A DNA stretch of 64,000 nt from an uncultured Roseobacter sp. (GCF_947493125.1 NZ_CANLQB010000009.1:124001-188000); one strand, 5' to 3'. Numbered from the stretch's first letter, positions 1 to 19,172 are shown. Notes: generated by a model from the sequence alone, not told the origin. Numbers and translations: made by a program.

Positions 1-2829
<2,829 letters not shown>

Positions 2830-2830
2830 C

Positions 2831-2885
2831 GGCGGCCCAAAGGCCCACCGTAACTGCCAGCGGGCAGGGGTGGGCATACGGCCAC
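2831..2885. repeat. Palindromic intergenic repeat, family A, copy 1
   Basis: Imperfect palindrome between rpoB and rpoC. The left arm reads GGCCCAAAGGCCCACC and the right arm has GGGTGGGC then GGCCACC, with ACTGCCAG and GGGCAGG inside. The same arm-spacer-arm design recurs at 39736-39808 and 62291-62369. This is the shortest and most degenerate copy. In RNA it would form a long hairpin in the rpoB-rpoC transcript. Confidence 0.7.
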
Positions 2886-2920
2886 CTTTCTCCTAATGCA
2901 CCCCTTTCAAGGATTTGAAA

Positions 2921-7162
<4,242 letters not shown>

Positions 7163-7186
7163 GCGGTATCCAATACAACGCTCAAA

Positions 7187-7219
7187 GCCCCCGGTGCCGT
7201 CTGCGCCGGGGGTTTTTTC
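7187..7219 (+). terminator. rpoC intrinsic terminator
   Basis: Stem CCCCCGG/CCGGGGG (7188-7194 with 7206-7212) followed by TTTTTTCTTT. It sits 25 bases after the rpoC stop codon. Confidence 0.9.
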
Positions 7220-7346
7220 TTTGTGCGACGGGGTCTGCGCCCCGCCACAAATTCATATGGCCAAGCCCGCCGTTCGCGGATAGCGTCCTCGGCAGTTGTA
7301 CCGCGGGGTCAGCCCGCCTCGAAATTTGATGCCAGAAGGGCCTCCC

Positions 7347-7697
7347 ATGTCAGAGACGCAGCACCCCATGGCCCCGCACCACCTGCCGCCCTATGTCGCG
7401 GGCGCGGACGGCAGCGACGGGCTCTTCACCCTCATGGTCTTCTTTGTGCTGGGCCTGATCCTGCTGCTCGGGATCGCCTATTTCACCCTGCACGCGCTGC
7501 CCGAACGCATGGCGCACAAGGGCAACAGCGCGCAGCTCCAGCTCATCAGCATCCTCGCGATGCTGGCGCTCTTCACCCACAACAACCTCTTCTGGATCAT
7601 CGCCCTGGTGCTCGCCGCCTTCCGCCCGCCAGACCTCGTCAGCCCGCTCAATTCCATTGCGCAGTCGCTGCAAAACCTCGTCAATCGGGAGCGCTAA
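7347..7697 (+). CDS. Small two-segment inner-membrane protein, partner of HlyD-type adaptor
   Basis: Predicted 116-aa membrane protein with two hydrophobic segments: LFTLMVFFVLGLILLLGIAY, and a second around LISILAMLALF to WIIALVLAAF. The ATG is preceded by AGAAGGG at a good distance; in-frame ATGs upstream lack a better site. It ends 3 bases before the HlyD-type gene, so the pair forms one unit. I recognise no named family. Small membrane proteins of this kind often accompany HlyD/EmrA-like adaptors, so an accessory role in that complex is inferred from position only. Confidence 0.75.
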   Translation: MSETQHPMAPHHLPPYVAGADGSDGLFTLMVFFVLGLILLLGIAYFTLHALPERMAHKGNSAQLQLISILAMLALFTHNNLFWIIALVLAAFRPPDLVSPLNSIAQSLQNLVNRER

Positions 7698-7700
7698 CCC

Positions 7701-8933
7701 ATGCTCGAGGTCATCCTGTGCTCGCTGGTCACGATCCTGCCCGACTACCTGCTGCGACGCCGCTTTCAGGGCAAGCGCTGGGGCGAGGAGATCAATTTCT
7801 TCACTGTCTGGTACGAGCTGCGCTGGGGCATCACCCTCTGCGCCATGCTGACCATCACGCTGATCACCATCGTCTTCTATTACCACCCCAGCACGTCCAA
7901 CGTGGCCTCCTTCTTCCGCACCGTGACCATCCTGTCGGAACAGGGCGGGCGCGTCTCGGACGTCTATGTGGAGATCAACTCGGAGGTCGAAGCGGGCGAC
8001 CCGATCTTCAAGCTCGACAGCAGCAGCCAGGAGGCCGCGGCTGAGACCGCGCGGCGCCAGATTTCCGAGGTCGAGGCAGCACTTGTCCTGGCCGAGGCGC
8101 AGCGCGCAGCCTCGGTGGCGGCGGTCGATCAGGCCCTGTCGGCCTTTGAGCAAACCCGAGAGGACCTCGAGCGCCAGCGCGAACTTCGGGCGCGGGGGTC
8201 GGCTGCGGTGAGCGACCGGGATGTGGAACTTCTGGAAAACGAACTCGGCGTCCGGCAGGGCGAGGTCGATGCCGCACGTGCCGGTGTCGAAGCAGTGGAT
8301 GCGCAGATCACCGTGCAACTGCCCGCGCAGCGCGCGACCGCCGAGGCCGCCTTGGCCCAGGCGCAGAACGAGATCGAAAAGCTCACCGTCTACGCGGGCG
8401 TCGACGGCACCATCGAACAATTCACCCTGCGCGTGGGCGATATCGTCAGCCCCGTGTTGCGCCCTGCCGGCATCCTGGTGCCCGCCGAAGCCGGAAGGAA
8501 CCGCTTCCAGGCGGGTTTCCCGCAAATCTCCGCGCAGGTGGTGAAAGCGGGTGGCGTGGCCGAGATCATGTGCGTCTCGAAACCATTCACGGTCATCCCG
8601 ATGGTCATCACCGAGGTACAGGATGTGATTGCTGCGGGGCAGGTCCGCCCCTCGGACCGCCTGGGCGATGTGCAAAACCAGGGTGCGCCCGGCACGATCA
8701 CCGCCTTCCTCGAGCCGATCTATCCCGGCCAGACCGATGACATCCCGCCGGGCAGCCGCTGTCTGGCCAACGCCTACACCTACAATCACGCGCTGCTGGA
8801 AGAGGGCGGGCTTGGCTTCGGGCGCCGCATCTTCCTGCATGTGGTCGATACTGTCGGCGTGGTGCATGCCGCAGGGCTGCGCATCCGCTCGCTGCTGTTG
8901 CCGCTGCAGACGCTTGTCTTCACCGGCCACTAG
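7701..8933 (+). CDS. HlyD/EmrA-family membrane fusion (periplasmic adaptor) protein
   Basis: 410 aa. An N-terminal cytoplasmic stretch is followed by a transmembrane helix (about residues 42-61). A half biotinyl-lipoyl motif follows (GGRVSDVYVEINSEVEAGDP, residues 82-101). Next comes an Ala/Glu/Gln-rich coiled-coil hairpin (about 107-225), then the second lipoyl half (VYAGVDGTIEQFTLRVGD) and beta-barrel-like sequence. Such adaptors link an inner-membrane pump to an outer-membrane channel. No pump ATPase, MFS pump or TolC gene is adjacent, so the partner and substrate are unknown. Confidence 0.88.
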   Translation: MLEVILCSLVTILPDYLLRRRFQGKRWGEEINFFTVWYELRWGITLCAMLTITLITIVFYYHPSTSNVASFFRTVTILSEQGGRVSDVYVEINSEVEAGDPIFKLDSSSQEAAAETARRQISEVEAALVLAEAQRAASVAAVDQALSAFEQTREDLERQRELRARGSAAVSDRDVELLENELGVRQGEVDAARAGVEAVDAQITVQLPAQRATAEAALAQAQNEIEKLTVYAGVDGTIEQFTLRVGDIVSPVLRPAGILVPAEAGRNRFQAGFPQISAQVVKAGGVAEIMCVSKPFTVIPMVITEVQDVIAAGQVRPSDRLGDVQNQGAPGTITAFLEPIYPGQTDDIPPGSRCLANAYTYNHALLEEGGLGFGRRIFLHVVDTVGVVHAAGLRIRSLLLPLQTLVFTGH

Positions 8934-8954
8934 GGTGCCGGGCGCGCCCACACC

Positions 8955-9851
8955 ATGATCGCGCAGAGCACCCGCAGCCTCTCGCCCAATATCGTCGGCG
9001 CGCTGATGATGGTGGCCTCCATGGCGTGCTTCACGATCAATGACGCGTTGATCAAGGCCACCGGTGGGGCCGTGCCGCTGTTCCAGCTTCTGGTGCTGCG
9101 CGGGCTGTTGGCCACCGCGTTGATCGGGGGCCTCGCGTGGTCACGCGGCGCCTTCCGGGCGCGGGTGTCTCGGCAGGATTGGGGCTGGATCGCCCTGCGC
9201 TCGGTCTCGGAAATAGGGGCGGCTTACTTCTTCATCACCGCGCTGCTGAACATGCCGCTGGCCAATGTGACAGCGATCCTGCAATTGCTGCCGCTGGCCG
9301 TGACGCTCGGCTCGGCGCTGATCTACCGCGAGGCCGTGGGCTGGCGGCGGATGACAGCCATCGCGGTGGGGTTCTGCGGCATGCTGCTGATCGTGCGTCC
9401 AGGGGCCGAGGGCTTTACCATCTGGTCGCTCTACGCGCTGGTCGCCGTGCTCTGTGTCACGGCGCGCGATCTGATCATGCGGCGCATCTCAAGTGCTGCG
9501 CCCTCGCTGCTGGTGACCTTCTCGACCTCGCTCGGCGTGTTGCTGGCAGCAGGGGCGGCGTCGCTCACCATCCCCTGGGTGCCCGTCAGCCCGACGCTGG
9601 CGGCGCTGATTGGGGGCGCGTCGGTCTTCGTTGTCGGGGGCTATTACTTCAGCGTGCAGGTGATGCGGCAGGGCGATGTGTCCTTCGTGGCGCCGTTCCG
9701 CTACACCGGATTGCTCTGGGCCCTGGTCCTCGGCTGGGTGCTGTTTGGTGAGTGGCCCGCGCCGCTCACGCTCCTTGGCGCAGGGATCATCGTCGGGGCC
9801 AGCGCCTACACGATGGTCCGCGAACGCCGCCTGCTGCGGCATCCCCAATAG
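8955..9851 (+). CDS. EamA/DMT-family transporter
   Basis: 298-aa polytopic membrane protein with about ten hydrophobic segments arranged as two EamA repeats (roughly residues 10-145 and 155-290), typical of the drug/metabolite transporter superfamily. Family members export metabolites such as amino acids or nucleobases; the sequence gives no substrate. It follows the HlyD-type gene by 21 bases on the same strand and may be co-transcribed, but a functional link is not evident. Confidence 0.88.
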   Translation: MIAQSTRSLSPNIVGALMMVASMACFTINDALIKATGGAVPLFQLLVLRGLLATALIGGLAWSRGAFRARVSRQDWGWIALRSVSEIGAAYFFITALLNMPLANVTAILQLLPLAVTLGSALIYREAVGWRRMTAIAVGFCGMLLIVRPGAEGFTIWSLYALVAVLCVTARDLIMRRISSAAPSLLVTFSTSLGVLLAAGAASLTIPWVPVSPTLAALIGGASVFVVGGYYFSVQVMRQGDVSFVAPFRYTGLLWALVLGWVLFGEWPAPLTLLGAGIIVGASAYTMVRERRLLRHPQ

Positions 9852-9865
9852 CCAACGCGGGCCGA

Positions 9866-9936
9866 GAAAGCGCCCTACCCCCCATCGAGGGGGGGGCGGG
9901 CGCTGCCCGGCGGGGTCCGCCGGGCCACCCGGCTGC
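9866..9936 (+). repeat. Palindromic intergenic repeat, family B, copy 1
   Basis: Two hairpins side by side: AAGCGCCC...GGGCGCT around a CCCCCCATCGAGGGGG core, then GCCCGGC...GCCGGGC. A second, inverted copy with the same order of arms lies at 24112-24183. Confidence 0.6.
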
Positions 9937-10036
9937 ACCGTCCGGTCCGGATCTCACACGCGACGCGGGACCTTACCCGGCAGAAGGTCGGGCGGCGGGC
10001 CGTTCTCGAGGAGGGCCGAATTCCCCGGTGCGGCTG

Positions 10037-10065
10037 TTGACAGCCTCGGCGACTCCTTCTATACG
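10037..10065 (+). promoter_or_regulatory. str operon promoter
   Basis: TTGACA, 17 bases, TATACG: a near-consensus housekeeping promoter upstream of rpsL. The -10 is followed by CCGCTCATC, closely matching the sequence after the rpmC promoter -10. Confidence 0.75.
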
Positions 10066-10342
10066 CCGCTCATCTCGACGGCAGGGCTTGCTCTGCGCGC
10101 CGAAATCAGAACTGAAGTGGTCACGATCCGGCCCCCTATCGGCCCGATCCTCTGGAAACCCACCGCGTCGTTTTCCTCGGTACGGAAACGTGGCGGTCTT
10201 TTGGCATTGTGCACTCTGCCAATGCGATATCACGCGCCGCTGGCGCACAAAACCGCAGGCGGACGCGTCTGCGCGAGAGTTTCAACCGCATGGGGGTCGT
10301 CCTCGTGCACACATATGTGAGCAACACGGGGAAAGAACCGGA

Positions 10343-10714
10343 ATGCCAACGATCCAACAGCTGATCCGCAAACCGCGGCAGCCAAAAGTCAAACGCTCCA
10401 AGTCCATGCACCTGCAGGAATGCCCGCAGAAGCGTGGCGTCTGCACGCGTGTCTACACGACCACGCCGAAGAAACCGAACTCCGCGATGCGGAAAGTCGC
10501 CAAGGTCCGCCTGACCAACGGCTTCGAGGTCATCAGCTACATCCCCGGCGAGAGCCACAACCTGCAGGAACACTCGGTTGTGTTGATCCGCGGCGGCCGT
10601 GTCAAAGACCTTCCCGGCGTGCGCTACCACATCCTGCGCGGTGTGCTCGACACCCAGGGCGTGAAAGACCGCAAGCAACGCCGTTCGAAGTATGGCGCGA
10701 AGCGTCCGAAGTAA
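10343..10714 (+). CDS. rpsL: 30S ribosomal protein S12
   Basis: 123 aa, full-length S12 of the decoding centre. K43 (in [12 protein letters not shown]) and K88 are wild type, so no streptomycin-resistance change is visible. D89, the usual RimO methylthiolation site, is present in [10 protein letters not shown]. The start is set by GGAAAGAACCGGA upstream; a long in-frame extension to 9752 is not coding. First gene of the str operon. Confidence 0.99.
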   Translation: MPTIQQLIRKPRQPKVKRSKSMHLQECPQKRGVCTRVYTTTPKKPNSAMRKVAKVRLTNGFEVISYIPGESHNLQEHSVVLIRGGRVKDLPGVRYHILRGVLDTQGVKDRKQRRSKYGAKRPK

Positions 10715-10726
10715 GGAGAGACAAGC

Positions 10727-11197
10727 ATGTCCCGTCGCCACGCAGCCGAAAAACGCGAAGTCCTGCCCGACGCCAAATATGGCGATCTGGTGCTGACAAA
10801 ATTCATGAACAACCTGATGATCGACGGCAAGAAGTCGGTCGCAGAGCGCATTGTCTACAACGCCCTCACCCGGGTCGAAGACAAGATCAAGCGCGCGCCC
10901 GTCGAGGTCTTCCATGAAGCGCTCGACAACATCAAACCCTCCGTCGAGGTGCGCTCGCGCCGTGTCGGTGGGGCCACTTACCAGGTGCCCGTCGAAGTGC
11001 GCCCCGAGCGCCGCGAGGCGCTGGCCATCCGCTGGCTGATCAAGGCCTCCCGGTCGCGCAACGAGAACACGATGGAAGAGCGCCTCGCCGGTGAGCTTCT
11101 CGACGCCGTTCAGTCCCGCGGCACCGCGGTGAAGAAACGCGAAGACACCCATAAGATGGCCGACGCCAACAAGGCGTTCAGCCACTACCGCTGGTAA
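10727..11197 (+). CDS. rpsG: 30S ribosomal protein S7
   Basis: 156 aa, the normal length; organises the head of the 30S subunit. The conserved [10 protein letters not shown] start, the [10 protein letters not shown] loop and the [17 protein letters not shown]-terminal region are all present. AAGGAG overlaps the rpsL stop and lies 8 bases before the ATG, so translation is coupled to rpsL. Confidence 0.99.
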   Translation: MSRRHAAEKREVLPDAKYGDLVLTKFMNNLMIDGKKSVAERIVYNALTRVEDKIKRAPVEVFHEALDNIKPSVEVRSRRVGGATYQVPVEVRPERREALAIRWLIKASRSRNENTMEERLAGELLDAVQSRGTAVKKREDTHKMADANKAFSHYRW

Positions 11198-11258
11198 CAC
11201 CGTCGCGCCCGCTCGGGGCGCGATGATCCGTTTTAGATACATCCGAGGAAGCAGCCCC

Positions 11259-13382
<2,124 letters not shown>

Positions 13383-13460
13383 CTCAGGTGCCCCGCTCCG
13401 GGGCGCCGACCCAAACACTGGGCAGGTCCGCTGCCCGCAGGAACATCTAAGGAGGCCACC

Positions 13461-14636
<1,176 letters not shown>

Positions 14637-14646
14637 GACTTTGGCA

Positions 14647-14700
14647 GCAGCGCCCCGCTCAAACGGGGTGCTGCTCTCATCGCTTTTGTAAACAAAAGCG
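14647..14700 (+). terminator. Tandem hairpins after tuf (probable partial terminator)
   Basis: First stem GCAGCGCCCCG/CGGGGTGCTGC (14647-14657 with 14664-14674, one G-U) followed by TCTCATCGCTTTT. The second stem is CGCTTTTG/CAAAAGCG (14681-14688 with 14693-14700). No continuous U-tract follows, so read-through into rpsJ is likely. Confidence 0.55.
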
Positions 14701-14815
14701 ACTGCCGCACACTGGGTGCATGGGCCCTGCCCATACCCCCGACAGCAACGCGACGAAGGGTGGCAATAAGGCTGCTCTTCCTCTCCGTTTGAGACCCGAG
14801 TAAGGGAACACGAAA

Positions 14816-15136
14816 ATGGCCATTCAAAGCCAAAACATCCGCATCCGCCTCAAGGCGTTTGACTACCGCGTGCTGGACACCTCCACCCAGGAGATCGTCA
14901 ACACCGCCAAGCGCACCGGTGCCTCCGTTCGCGGCCCGATCCCGCTGCCGAACAAAATCGAGAAATTCACCGTTCTGCGTGGCCCCCACGTGGACAAGAA
15001 ATCCCGTGACCAGTTCGAGATCCGCACGCACAAGCGCCTGCTGGACATCGTCGATCCGACCCCCCAGACCGTGGACGCGCTGATGAAGCTCGACCTCGCC
15101 GCTGGTGTGGACGTCGAGATCAAGCTGCAATCGTAA
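14816..15136 (+). CDS. rpsJ: 30S ribosomal protein S10
   Basis: 106 aa, S10/NusE, part of the 30S head and of transcription antitermination complexes. The conserved core [14 protein letters not shown] and the [20 protein letters not shown] loop are present. The protein is a few residues longer than in E. coli because of a MAIQSQN start. AAGGGAA precedes the ATG. It begins the S10 operon part, 179 bases after tuf. Confidence 0.99.
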   Translation: MAIQSQNIRIRLKAFDYRVLDTSTQEIVNTAKRTGASVRGPIPLPNKIEKFTVLRGPHVDKKSRDQFEIRTHKRLLDIVDPTPQTVDALMKLDLAAGVDVEIKLQS

Positions 15137-15157
15137 GCGTCAGGGAGGGTACCAGAT

Positions 15158-16036
15158 ATGTTGCGCTCAGGCGTTATTGCAAAAAAGGTCGGGATGACCC
15201 GGCTGTTCATGGAAGACGGCAAGCAGATCCCTGTGACCGTGCTTCAGCTCGACAAGCTGCAGGTCGTGGCTCAACGCACCGCCGAGAAAGACGGCTACTC
15301 CGCCGTGCAACTCGGCGCGGGCACAGCCAAGGCCAAGCGGACCTCCAAGGCCATGCGCGGTCACTTCTCCGCCGCCAAGGTGGAACCGAAGCGTAAAGTG
15401 GCCGAGTTCCGCGTCGATGCCGAGAACCTGATCAACGTGGGCGAGGAAATCACCGCGAACCACTACTTCGAAGGTCAATTCGTCGATGTGGCGGGCACCT
15501 CCATCGGTAAAGGGTTTGCCGGTGCGATGAAGCGCCACAACTTCGGTGGTCTGCGCGCCTCGCACGGTGTCTCGATTTCGCACCGCTCGCACGGCTCCAC
15601 AGGCCAGTGTCAGGATCCGGGCAAGGTCTTCAAAGGCAAGAAGATGGCCGGTCACATGGGTGCGGCCCGTGTCACGACGCAGAACCTGCAAGTGGTGAAA
15701 ACCGATGCCGACCGGGGCCTGATCATGGTCAAAGGCGCGGTGCCGGGCTCCAAAGGCGGCTGGGTGACCGTCAAGGATGCGGTGAAAAAGCCGTTCCCTG
15801 AAAACGCCATCCTGCCCGCGGCGCTGAAGTCCGCAGCCGAGGAAGCCGCGAAAGCCGCGGAAGAAGCCGCTGCAGCCGCCGCCGCCGAAGCCGAAGCCGA
15901 AGCCAAGCGTCTCGCCGAAGAGCAAGCCGCCGCCGAAGCCGAGGCGCTGAAAGCCGCGGAAGCTGAAATCGCAGCCGAGAAGTCGGATGATGCGCCCTCC
16001 GAGGACGGCGAAGAGAAGAAGGAAGGTGACGCATGA
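15158..16036 (+). CDS. rplC: 50S ribosomal protein L3 with long Ala/Glu-rich C-terminal tail
   Basis: 292 aa. Residues 1 to about 217 form a normal L3, including Q150 in [11 protein letters not shown], the residue methylated by PrmB in E. coli. About 75 extra residues follow, rich in Ala, Glu and Lys ([16 protein letters not shown], later [18 protein letters not shown]), predicted as a charged helix ending in an acidic tail. The reading frame is intact and overlaps rplD by 4 bases, so the tail is genuine coding sequence, not a frameshift. Confidence 0.98.
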   Translation: MLRSGVIAKKVGMTRLFMEDGKQIPVTVLQLDKLQVVAQRTAEKDGYSAVQLGAGTAKAKRTSKAMRGHFSAAKVEPKRKVAEFRVDAENLINVGEEITANHYFEGQFVDVAGTSIGKGFAGAMKRHNFGGLRASHGVSISHRSHGSTGQCQDPGKVFKGKKMAGHMGAARVTTQNLQVVKTDADRGLIMVKGAVPGSKGGWVTVKDAVKKPFPENAILPAALKSAAEEAAKAAEEAAAAAAAEAEAEAKRLAEEQAAAEAEALKAAEAEIAAEKSDDAPSEDGEEKKEGDA

Positions 16037-16650
16037 AACTCGATGTCATCAAACTGGACGGCGGCAAGGCCGGATCGGTCGAGCTGAGCGAGGACCTCTT
16101 CGGTCTCGAGCCGCGCGCCGACATCCTGCACCGCGTGGTCCGCTGGCAGCGCAACAATGCGCAACAGGGCACTCACAAGGTCAAGACCCGCTCCGAGGTC
16201 AGCTATTCGACCAAGAAGATCTATCGCCAGAAGGGCACCGGCGGCGCACGCCACGGCGACCGCGGCGCGCCGATCTTCCGCGGGGGCGGTATCTACAAGG
16301 GCCCGAAAGTCCGCAGCCACGGCCACGAGCTGACCAAGAAATTCCGCAAGCTCGGCCTGCGCCACGCGCTCAGCGCCAAGGCCAAGGCGGGTGAACTGGT
16401 TATCCTCGACGAGGCCGCTGCGACCGGCAAAACCGCCGCCCTGGCCAAACAGGTCGCAAACCTGGGTTGGAAGCGTGCGCTCGTCATCGACGGCGCGTCG
16501 GTCAACGAGAACTTCGCCCAAGCCGCGCGCAACATCGAAGGTCTGGATATCCTGCCGACGATGGGCGCAAACGTATATGACATCCTCAAGCGTGACACGC
16601 TGGTGATCACCAAGGCGGGTGTCGAAGCACTGGAGGCGCGCCTGAAATGA
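16033..16650 (+). CDS. rplD: 50S ribosomal protein L4
   Basis: 205 aa; the extended loop lines the peptide exit tunnel and is seen as [20 protein letters not shown]. It overlaps rplC and rplW by ATGA at both ends, showing tight translational coupling. In E. coli L4 regulates its own operon; no leader of that type was recognised before rpsJ. Confidence 0.99.
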   Translation: MKLDVIKLDGGKAGSVELSEDLFGLEPRADILHRVVRWQRNNAQQGTHKVKTRSEVSYSTKKIYRQKGTGGARHGDRGAPIFRGGGIYKGPKVRSHGHELTKKFRKLGLRHALSAKAKAGELVILDEAAATGKTAALAKQVANLGWKRALVIDGASVNENFAQAARNIEGLDILPTMGANVYDILKRDTLVITKAGVEALEARLK

Positions 16651-16943
16651 GTGCCAAGGCAGAACACTACGACGTGATCCGCAAGCCGGTCATCACCGAG
16701 AAGGCGACCATGACGTCCGAGAACGGCGCGGTTGTGTTCGAGGTGGCGATGGACAGCAACAAGCCGCAAATCAAGGAGGCCGTCGAGGCGCTCTTTGGGG
16801 TTAAGGTGAAGGCGGTCAACACCACGATCACGAAGGGCAAGGTCAAACGCTTCCGCGGCCAACTCGGCAAGCGCAAGGACGTCAAGAAGGCCTATGTCAC
16901 CCTCGAAGAGGGCAACACGATCGACGTCTCCACCGGCCTTTGA
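16647..16943 (+). CDS. rplW: 50S ribosomal protein L23
   Basis: 98 aa; sits at the tunnel exit and docks SRP and trigger factor. The conserved [12 protein letters not shown] start and [14 protein letters not shown] loop are present. It overlaps rplD by 4 bases. A terminator follows 26 bases downstream, so rplB is not in the same primary transcript, unlike in E. coli. Confidence 0.99.
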   Translation: MSAKAEHYDVIRKPVITEKATMTSENGAVVFEVAMDSNKPQIKEAVEALFGVKVKAVNTTITKGKVKRFRGQLGKRKDVKKAYVTLEEGNTIDVSTGL

Positions 16944-17314
16944 GCCGCGAGGCTGCTGAAAAGTGAAAGCCCCGGTCTGGAAACAGGCCGGGGTTTTTCC
17001 GGTTCCGGGGGGCTGTCGCGACCCCGGCATGGCCCGCCGGAACCTTCATGACCGCCCTCGCCGGACCTGATCGCCGAGCGCCGTGTATCCGCCCGGACGG
17101 CACCGTCGGCACCTGCCGCCCTTCGGTCCGAATGGCCTGGCGTCACCATGCCGGCGGGCCAGATAGACCTTGCAATTGCCGTTGGAAAAGCCCACATGTT
17201 ACCTGCGACGTTATCGCTATCGGTTAAATTGCTCCTTAAGGCTCAGTCTATTCGATCTTGCTCTGACTTAGCCGACATGCCGCATTTCGCGGGCATCAAA
17301 AAAGGAGAACGACA
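16944..17314. other. Gene-free region between rplW and the cold-shock gene
   Basis: 371 bases holding the rplW terminator and a long AT-richer upstream region of the cold-shock gene. No clear promoter match or ORF is seen. Cold-shock genes often have long structured leaders, which could explain part of it. Confidence 0.5.
16970..16998 (+). terminator. rplW intrinsic terminator
   Basis: Stem CCCCGGTCTG/CAGGCCGGGG (one G-U) with a GAAA loop, followed by TTTTTCC. It separates rplW from rplB. Confidence 0.9.
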
Positions 17315-17521
17315 ATGGCCACTGGCACAGTCAAATGGTTTAACACGACAAAAGGGTTTGGATTCATCGCGCCCGATGGCGGCAGCAAGGACGTGTTCGT
17401 GCACATCTCTGCGGTCGAACGGGCCGGTCTGACCGGTCTGGCAGATGACCAGAAGGTCACCTTCGATATCGAAGCCGGTCGTGATGGCCGCGAAAGCGCA
17501 GCAAACATCGCTCTTGCGTGA
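17315..17521 (+). CDS. Cold-shock protein (CspA family)
   Basis: 68-aa single cold-shock domain that binds single-stranded RNA/DNA and melts RNA structure. RNP1 (KGFGFI, residues 13-18) and RNP2 (VFVHIS) are intact, with the typical [10 protein letters not shown] start. AAAAAAGGAG lies 7 bases before the ATG. It has its own terminator and sits between the two halves of the S10 operon. Confidence 0.97.
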   Translation: MATGTVKWFNTTKGFGFIAPDGGSKDVFVHISAVERAGLTGLADDQKVTFDIEAGRDGRESAANIALA

Positions 17522-17561
17522 GGCTCCGGCCCCGTCGCCGGGGTCTGCTGGATGATTTTGG

Positions 17562-17595
17562 ACGGGCGTATCTGAGACGACGCGCCCGTTTTCTT
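17562..17595 (+). terminator. Cold-shock gene terminator
   Basis: ACGGGCG/CGCCCGT (17562-17568 with 17583-17589) followed by TTTCTT. A smaller GC hairpin (17530-17543, CCCCG/CGGGG) precedes it. Confidence 0.7.
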
Positions 17596-17758
17596 ATGCA
17601 CAGGTGAGACAGCGCACCGGTGTCGTCGGCCCGGACAGGCTCGCAGGCGTCCGGTCGGCACATGCCGCGGCGCCGGCCGCGGGCCGCGTCTTCTCCCGTC
17701 CGAACATCGGCTTTGTGCCGGACGGCGATCAATAGCCCCGCAAACAGGAGTGGTAAGA

Positions 17759-18001
17759 ATGCCCAGACCGAAAAAAGACACCGTGTTCGGCCCCCTCAAA
17801 CCGGCCGCGGAAACGACCCTGGACAAGACCACACGGATCGTCCGGGAGATCACCGAAGGTGAGGCCGAGAAGCGGCAGATCAAGACAGCCCGCCTCCGGG
17901 CCGCGCGTCTCGAAAGAGAAGCCAACACCGCTGCTGACGCCCCTGCCGAGCAGCCGAAACGGCGCGGCAGGACGCCGAAGGCAGCTCAGGTCAAGCGCTG
18001 A
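17759..18001 (+). CDS. Small basic protein of unknown function
   Basis: 80 aa, very rich in Lys, Arg and Ala, starting MPRPKKDTVFGPLKPAAE and ending with a basic PKRRGRTPKAAQVKR tail. Its middle is a charged predicted helix. CAGGAG lies 8 bases before the ATG, and a GTG in the same frame overlaps that site and is rejected. The composition suggests nucleic-acid binding, but no domain is recognised. Confidence 0.65.
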   Translation: MPRPKKDTVFGPLKPAAETTLDKTTRIVREITEGEAEKRQIKTARLRAARLEREANTAADAPAEQPKRRGRTPKAAQVKR

Positions 18002-18312
18002 CACCCGCCAGCCGACCAGCGGCTTGCGGTCGGCGTCCGTCATCGGGCGGGTGACCGGTTTGTCTTTGGACCGGGCCCGCTGTCCCGGCGCGGCTGGAGT
18101 CCCCTGAATTTTCGATTTGGTCAGAAGTCTTAACGCCGGAGTGCGCTCGGTCTGTTAATGGCGCCATTTGCCGACGTGTGCACCGACGCAATACCGACAA
18201 AATACCGACGTGATACCGACATGGGGTTTTCCATATTTTGCAGGGGTAAACGCGCCGTTTTCGGCGCGGGCCCGAAACTAGGCCCGCCCGGTCGATTAAC
18301 CGGAACCGTCCC
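18002..18312. other. Gene-free region between convergent genes, with iteron element
   Basis: 311 bases between the 3' ends of two convergent genes. It holds iteron element C copy 1 and, just after it, a perfect hairpin CGCGCCG-TTTT-CGGCGCG (18251-18268). The overlapping alternative hairpin is GCGGGCC/GGCCCGC (18266-18272 with 18281-18287). The hairpins may terminate transcription from either side. Confidence 0.6.
18171..18237 (+). repeat. Iteron element C, copy 1 (11-bp period)
   Basis: Five CCGAC units at 18171, 18183, 18194, 18205 and 18216 (spacing 12, 11, 11, 11), most followed by GTGATA-, GCAATA- or AAAATA-type spacers. Ten bases after the last unit comes CCATATT. An inverted second copy at 23517-23571 keeps the 11-bp period and the 10-base gap. 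Confidence 0.75.
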
Positions 18313-19023
18313 TCAGCTCAGGGCGGCCACGCCCATCCGCGCGTGGATCGCATCGCGCTGCGCGTCGCTCAGGCCGAGGCCCGTCGCGAGCTGGCGCATG
18401 TAGGCGGCCTCGGCCGGATTGTCGATGCGGATCGCGGCGAGCGAGGTGGAGTAGATCTGCTCGCGCCCGACGGATCCCGCATCCTGGATCAGCCCCGCCA
18501 GATCCACCGGCGCCTGCAATTCCGCCTTCACGAACTCCCGCTCGTCCTCGCTGATATCCCCCAGCCGCTCGACGATGGCCGCCTGCTCCTCTTCGTCGAT
18601 CTCGCCGTCAGCCTTCGCGGCCTGGATCATCGCGCGGATCATCAGCTTGGCCTGCTGCTCCATCGCGTCGCCCACGGGGGTGTTGCCGAAGATCGCCTCC
18701 ATCATGGCCGCCGACTGCTGGCTGCCCGCCTCCGTCGCACTGCGCATGCTGGCCATCAGCCCACCCAGACCCGCCGCACCGGCTTCCGTGGCGCCCGCAG
18801 TCGCCTGCCCCATCTGGCCAAACAGGCTCTTCACTTGCGCCGATCCGCCCGGGATGCCGAACTGGTCCGCCATGCGGCCCAGCTGGTCCGCGATGTTGCT
18901 GTTGCCCGCGCCTTGCAGCGCGTCCTGAACACCGGCCATGCCGCCCATCTTCTTGTATTTGTCCATCCCCTTTGCCGCCGCAAACCCGACGGCGACCGCA
19001 GCCAATGCCTTTACGAAACTCAT
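18313..19023 (-). CDS. DUF533/TerB-like protein
   Basis: 236 aa. The N-terminus MSFVKALAAVAVGFAAAKGM is hydrophobic and may anchor the protein to the membrane. A Gly/Ala/Met-rich linker follows (about residues 25-110). The C-terminal half is a helical TerB/DUF533-type domain with the acidic motif KADGEIDEEEQAAI and the conserved YMRQLATGLGLSDAQRDAIHAR end. This family (E. coli YebE-like) has no settled function. The start is set by a GGAGGG site. It is read toward the iteron element and divergently from rplB. Confidence 0.85.
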   Translation of the reverse strand: MSFVKALAAVAVGFAAAKGMDKYKKMGGMAGVQDALQGAGNSNIADQLGRMADQFGIPGGSAQVKSLFGQMGQATAGATEAGAAGLGGLMASMRSATEAGSQQSAAMMEAIFGNTPVGDAMEQQAKLMIRAMIQAAKADGEIDEEEQAAIVERLGDISEDEREFVKAELQAPVDLAGLIQDAGSVGREQIYSTSLAAIRIDNPAEAAYMRQLATGLGLSDAQRDAIHARMGVAALS

Positions 19024-19172
19024 GGTATTCCCTCCACCCAAGATCGCCTGACCGTAGCATCTCGGCTGCGACATTAGGAAGGCAGAAGATCGCGCGTCAA
19101 AGACCGCGGCAAATCGGCGCTCAGACAGGGGCCCGCGCCCTGAAAAATATGAACTTTCAGCGGGTCATGCGC

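Larger units (their letters stand above)
9852..10342. other. Gene-free region upstream of the str operon
   Basis: 491 bases without a convincing gene. It contains palindromic repeat B copy 1, the str promoter, and a leader of about 270 bases before rpsL. Inside the leader are a hairpin at 10081-10096 (GCAGGGC/GCTCTGC) and a symmetric element at 10201-10222 (TTGGCA, central GTGCAC, TGCCAA). Confidence 0.7.

Noticed and set aside
10201-10220. Sigma-54 promoter (TGGCA-like)
   Set aside because: The TGGCAC-N5-TTGCA spacing is not met; a better housekeeping promoter lies at 10037-10065.
9752-10342. N-terminal extension of S12
   Set aside because: The frame is open, but S12 starts at MPTIQQ with a ribosome-binding site; the extension is not conserved-looking.
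15800-16036. Frameshift or assembly error explaining the L3 tail
   Set aside because: The tail is in one intact frame and overlaps rplD by ATGA, the usual coupling, so it is real.
18171-18220. CRISPR-like array
   Set aside because: The repeats are only 5 bases with 6-7-base spacers; this is an iteron pattern, not direct repeats of 25-40 bases with unique spacers, and no cas gene is near.
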